Positions 63,546 to 64,000 of a DNA stretch of 64,000 nucleotides are shown here, one piece after another. Location of the stretch: assembly GCF_029227915.1 (NCBI RefSeq), contig NC_079889.1, forward strand, positions 1,984,001 through 2,048,000, written 5' to 3'. The stretch comes from Hydractinia symbiolongicarpus. Lineage: Eukaryota > Cnidaria > Hydrozoa > Anthoathecata > Hydractiniidae. The stretch's first letter is position 1. Each line of letters begins with the position of its first letter. A model generated the notes under the pieces. That model was not told the origin of the DNA, searched no databases, and saw only the letters and a program-made list of their open reading frames with translations. The translations under genes were made by a program, and so were the position numbers.

Positions 63546-64000
63546 GTAGGTAATTCTTCTTTCCTAAATTAAGTCTGGCTCCACTAAGATACGTGACAAC
63601 GTGTTAGAGCTGCATTTTGTTCAAAAGTTTTAATTCATTGTGTGTACTTTTTTTATTCAAATTGACAACAAATTACTTAAACGTTTTTTCAGCTTTCTTA
63701 ATGAAAATGCTAACAAACATTTTTGTAAAACGAAGCATAATAAATTTTAAAAAAGACTAAAAACGCTGTCTTTAATCCAGAATCATGCTATACTTTGGCT
63801 GACCAACAGAAGCGAGTTTTATAATATTGAATTTTATTTATTTTTTATTATTGCTTATTCGCAAATATGGCTCGAAAAAAGTAGGTTGTTTGTTTTTATA
63901 GAATCTGCAAAAAAAATTCGTTAAGTGTGATTTTCCTAAACCTGACAATGTTTAGGGGAAAATGTTTTACGTGGGTTTTTGATGCCTATTTCATTTGTAG

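Overview
The window reads as nuclear DNA of an animal: AT-rich, gene-sparse, with short exons bounded by GT..AG introns, dense transposon debris and long microsatellites. The gene set (ZSWIM8, NUDT1, a TGF-beta ligand, a lipid phosphate phosphatase, a zinc-induced-facilitator-like MFS carrier) together with PHD-bearing MULE, Harbinger and Helitron-like repeats suggests an early-branching invertebrate. A cnidarian is my best guess, from recognition only and without any search. There is no operon logic and no CRISPR or prokaryotic defence locus.

Layout. 1-9104 (-): the 5' part of ZSWIM8, 13 exons recovered, running off the left edge; its introns hold LINE 3' ends and simple repeats. 9954-13565: a MULE-like DNA transposon with terminal inverted repeats and a perfect 9-bp target duplication, carrying a decayed gene with a ZSWIM3-type N-terminus and a C-terminal PHD finger but no visible DDE or SWIM core. 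10660-20663: a nearly identical ~5.0-kb tandem duplication whose left breakpoint lies inside that transposon. 21442-21924 (+): NUDT1/MTH1 in one coding exon. 22.3-24.4 kb: pogo/Tigger-like remnants. 25225-30079 (-): a two-exon divergent TGF-beta ligand, with a 126-bp higher-order minisatellite and one member of a ~480-bp repeat pair in its intron.

34171-42364 (-): an unclassified secreted or receptor-type protein with a signal peptide and fibronectin-III-like exons, all introns in phase 1. Its second intron carries an antisense LINE split by two tandem Helitron-like elements. 42618-43168: about 138 copies of GATA starting ~250 bp upstream of that gene's ATG. 43.2-48.0 kb: no gene recognised. 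48008-56705 (-): a complete five-exon PLPP/PAP2 phosphatase; intron 1 holds two head-to-head internally deleted Harbinger elements with MADF gene pieces. 57440->63545 (+): a ZIFL-type MFS transporter, divergent from PLPP with 734 bp between the ATGs and cut by the right edge. One exon of it contains an apparent +1 frameshift.

The genes have unrelated housekeeping, signalling and transport roles and no evident functional linkage. Exon boundaries were chosen by splice consensus, reading-phase agreement across every junction and remembered family similarity; none is supported by RNA data. The most unusual material is the duplicated PHD-type MULE block and the perfect hairpin with tRNA-like promoter boxes inside it.
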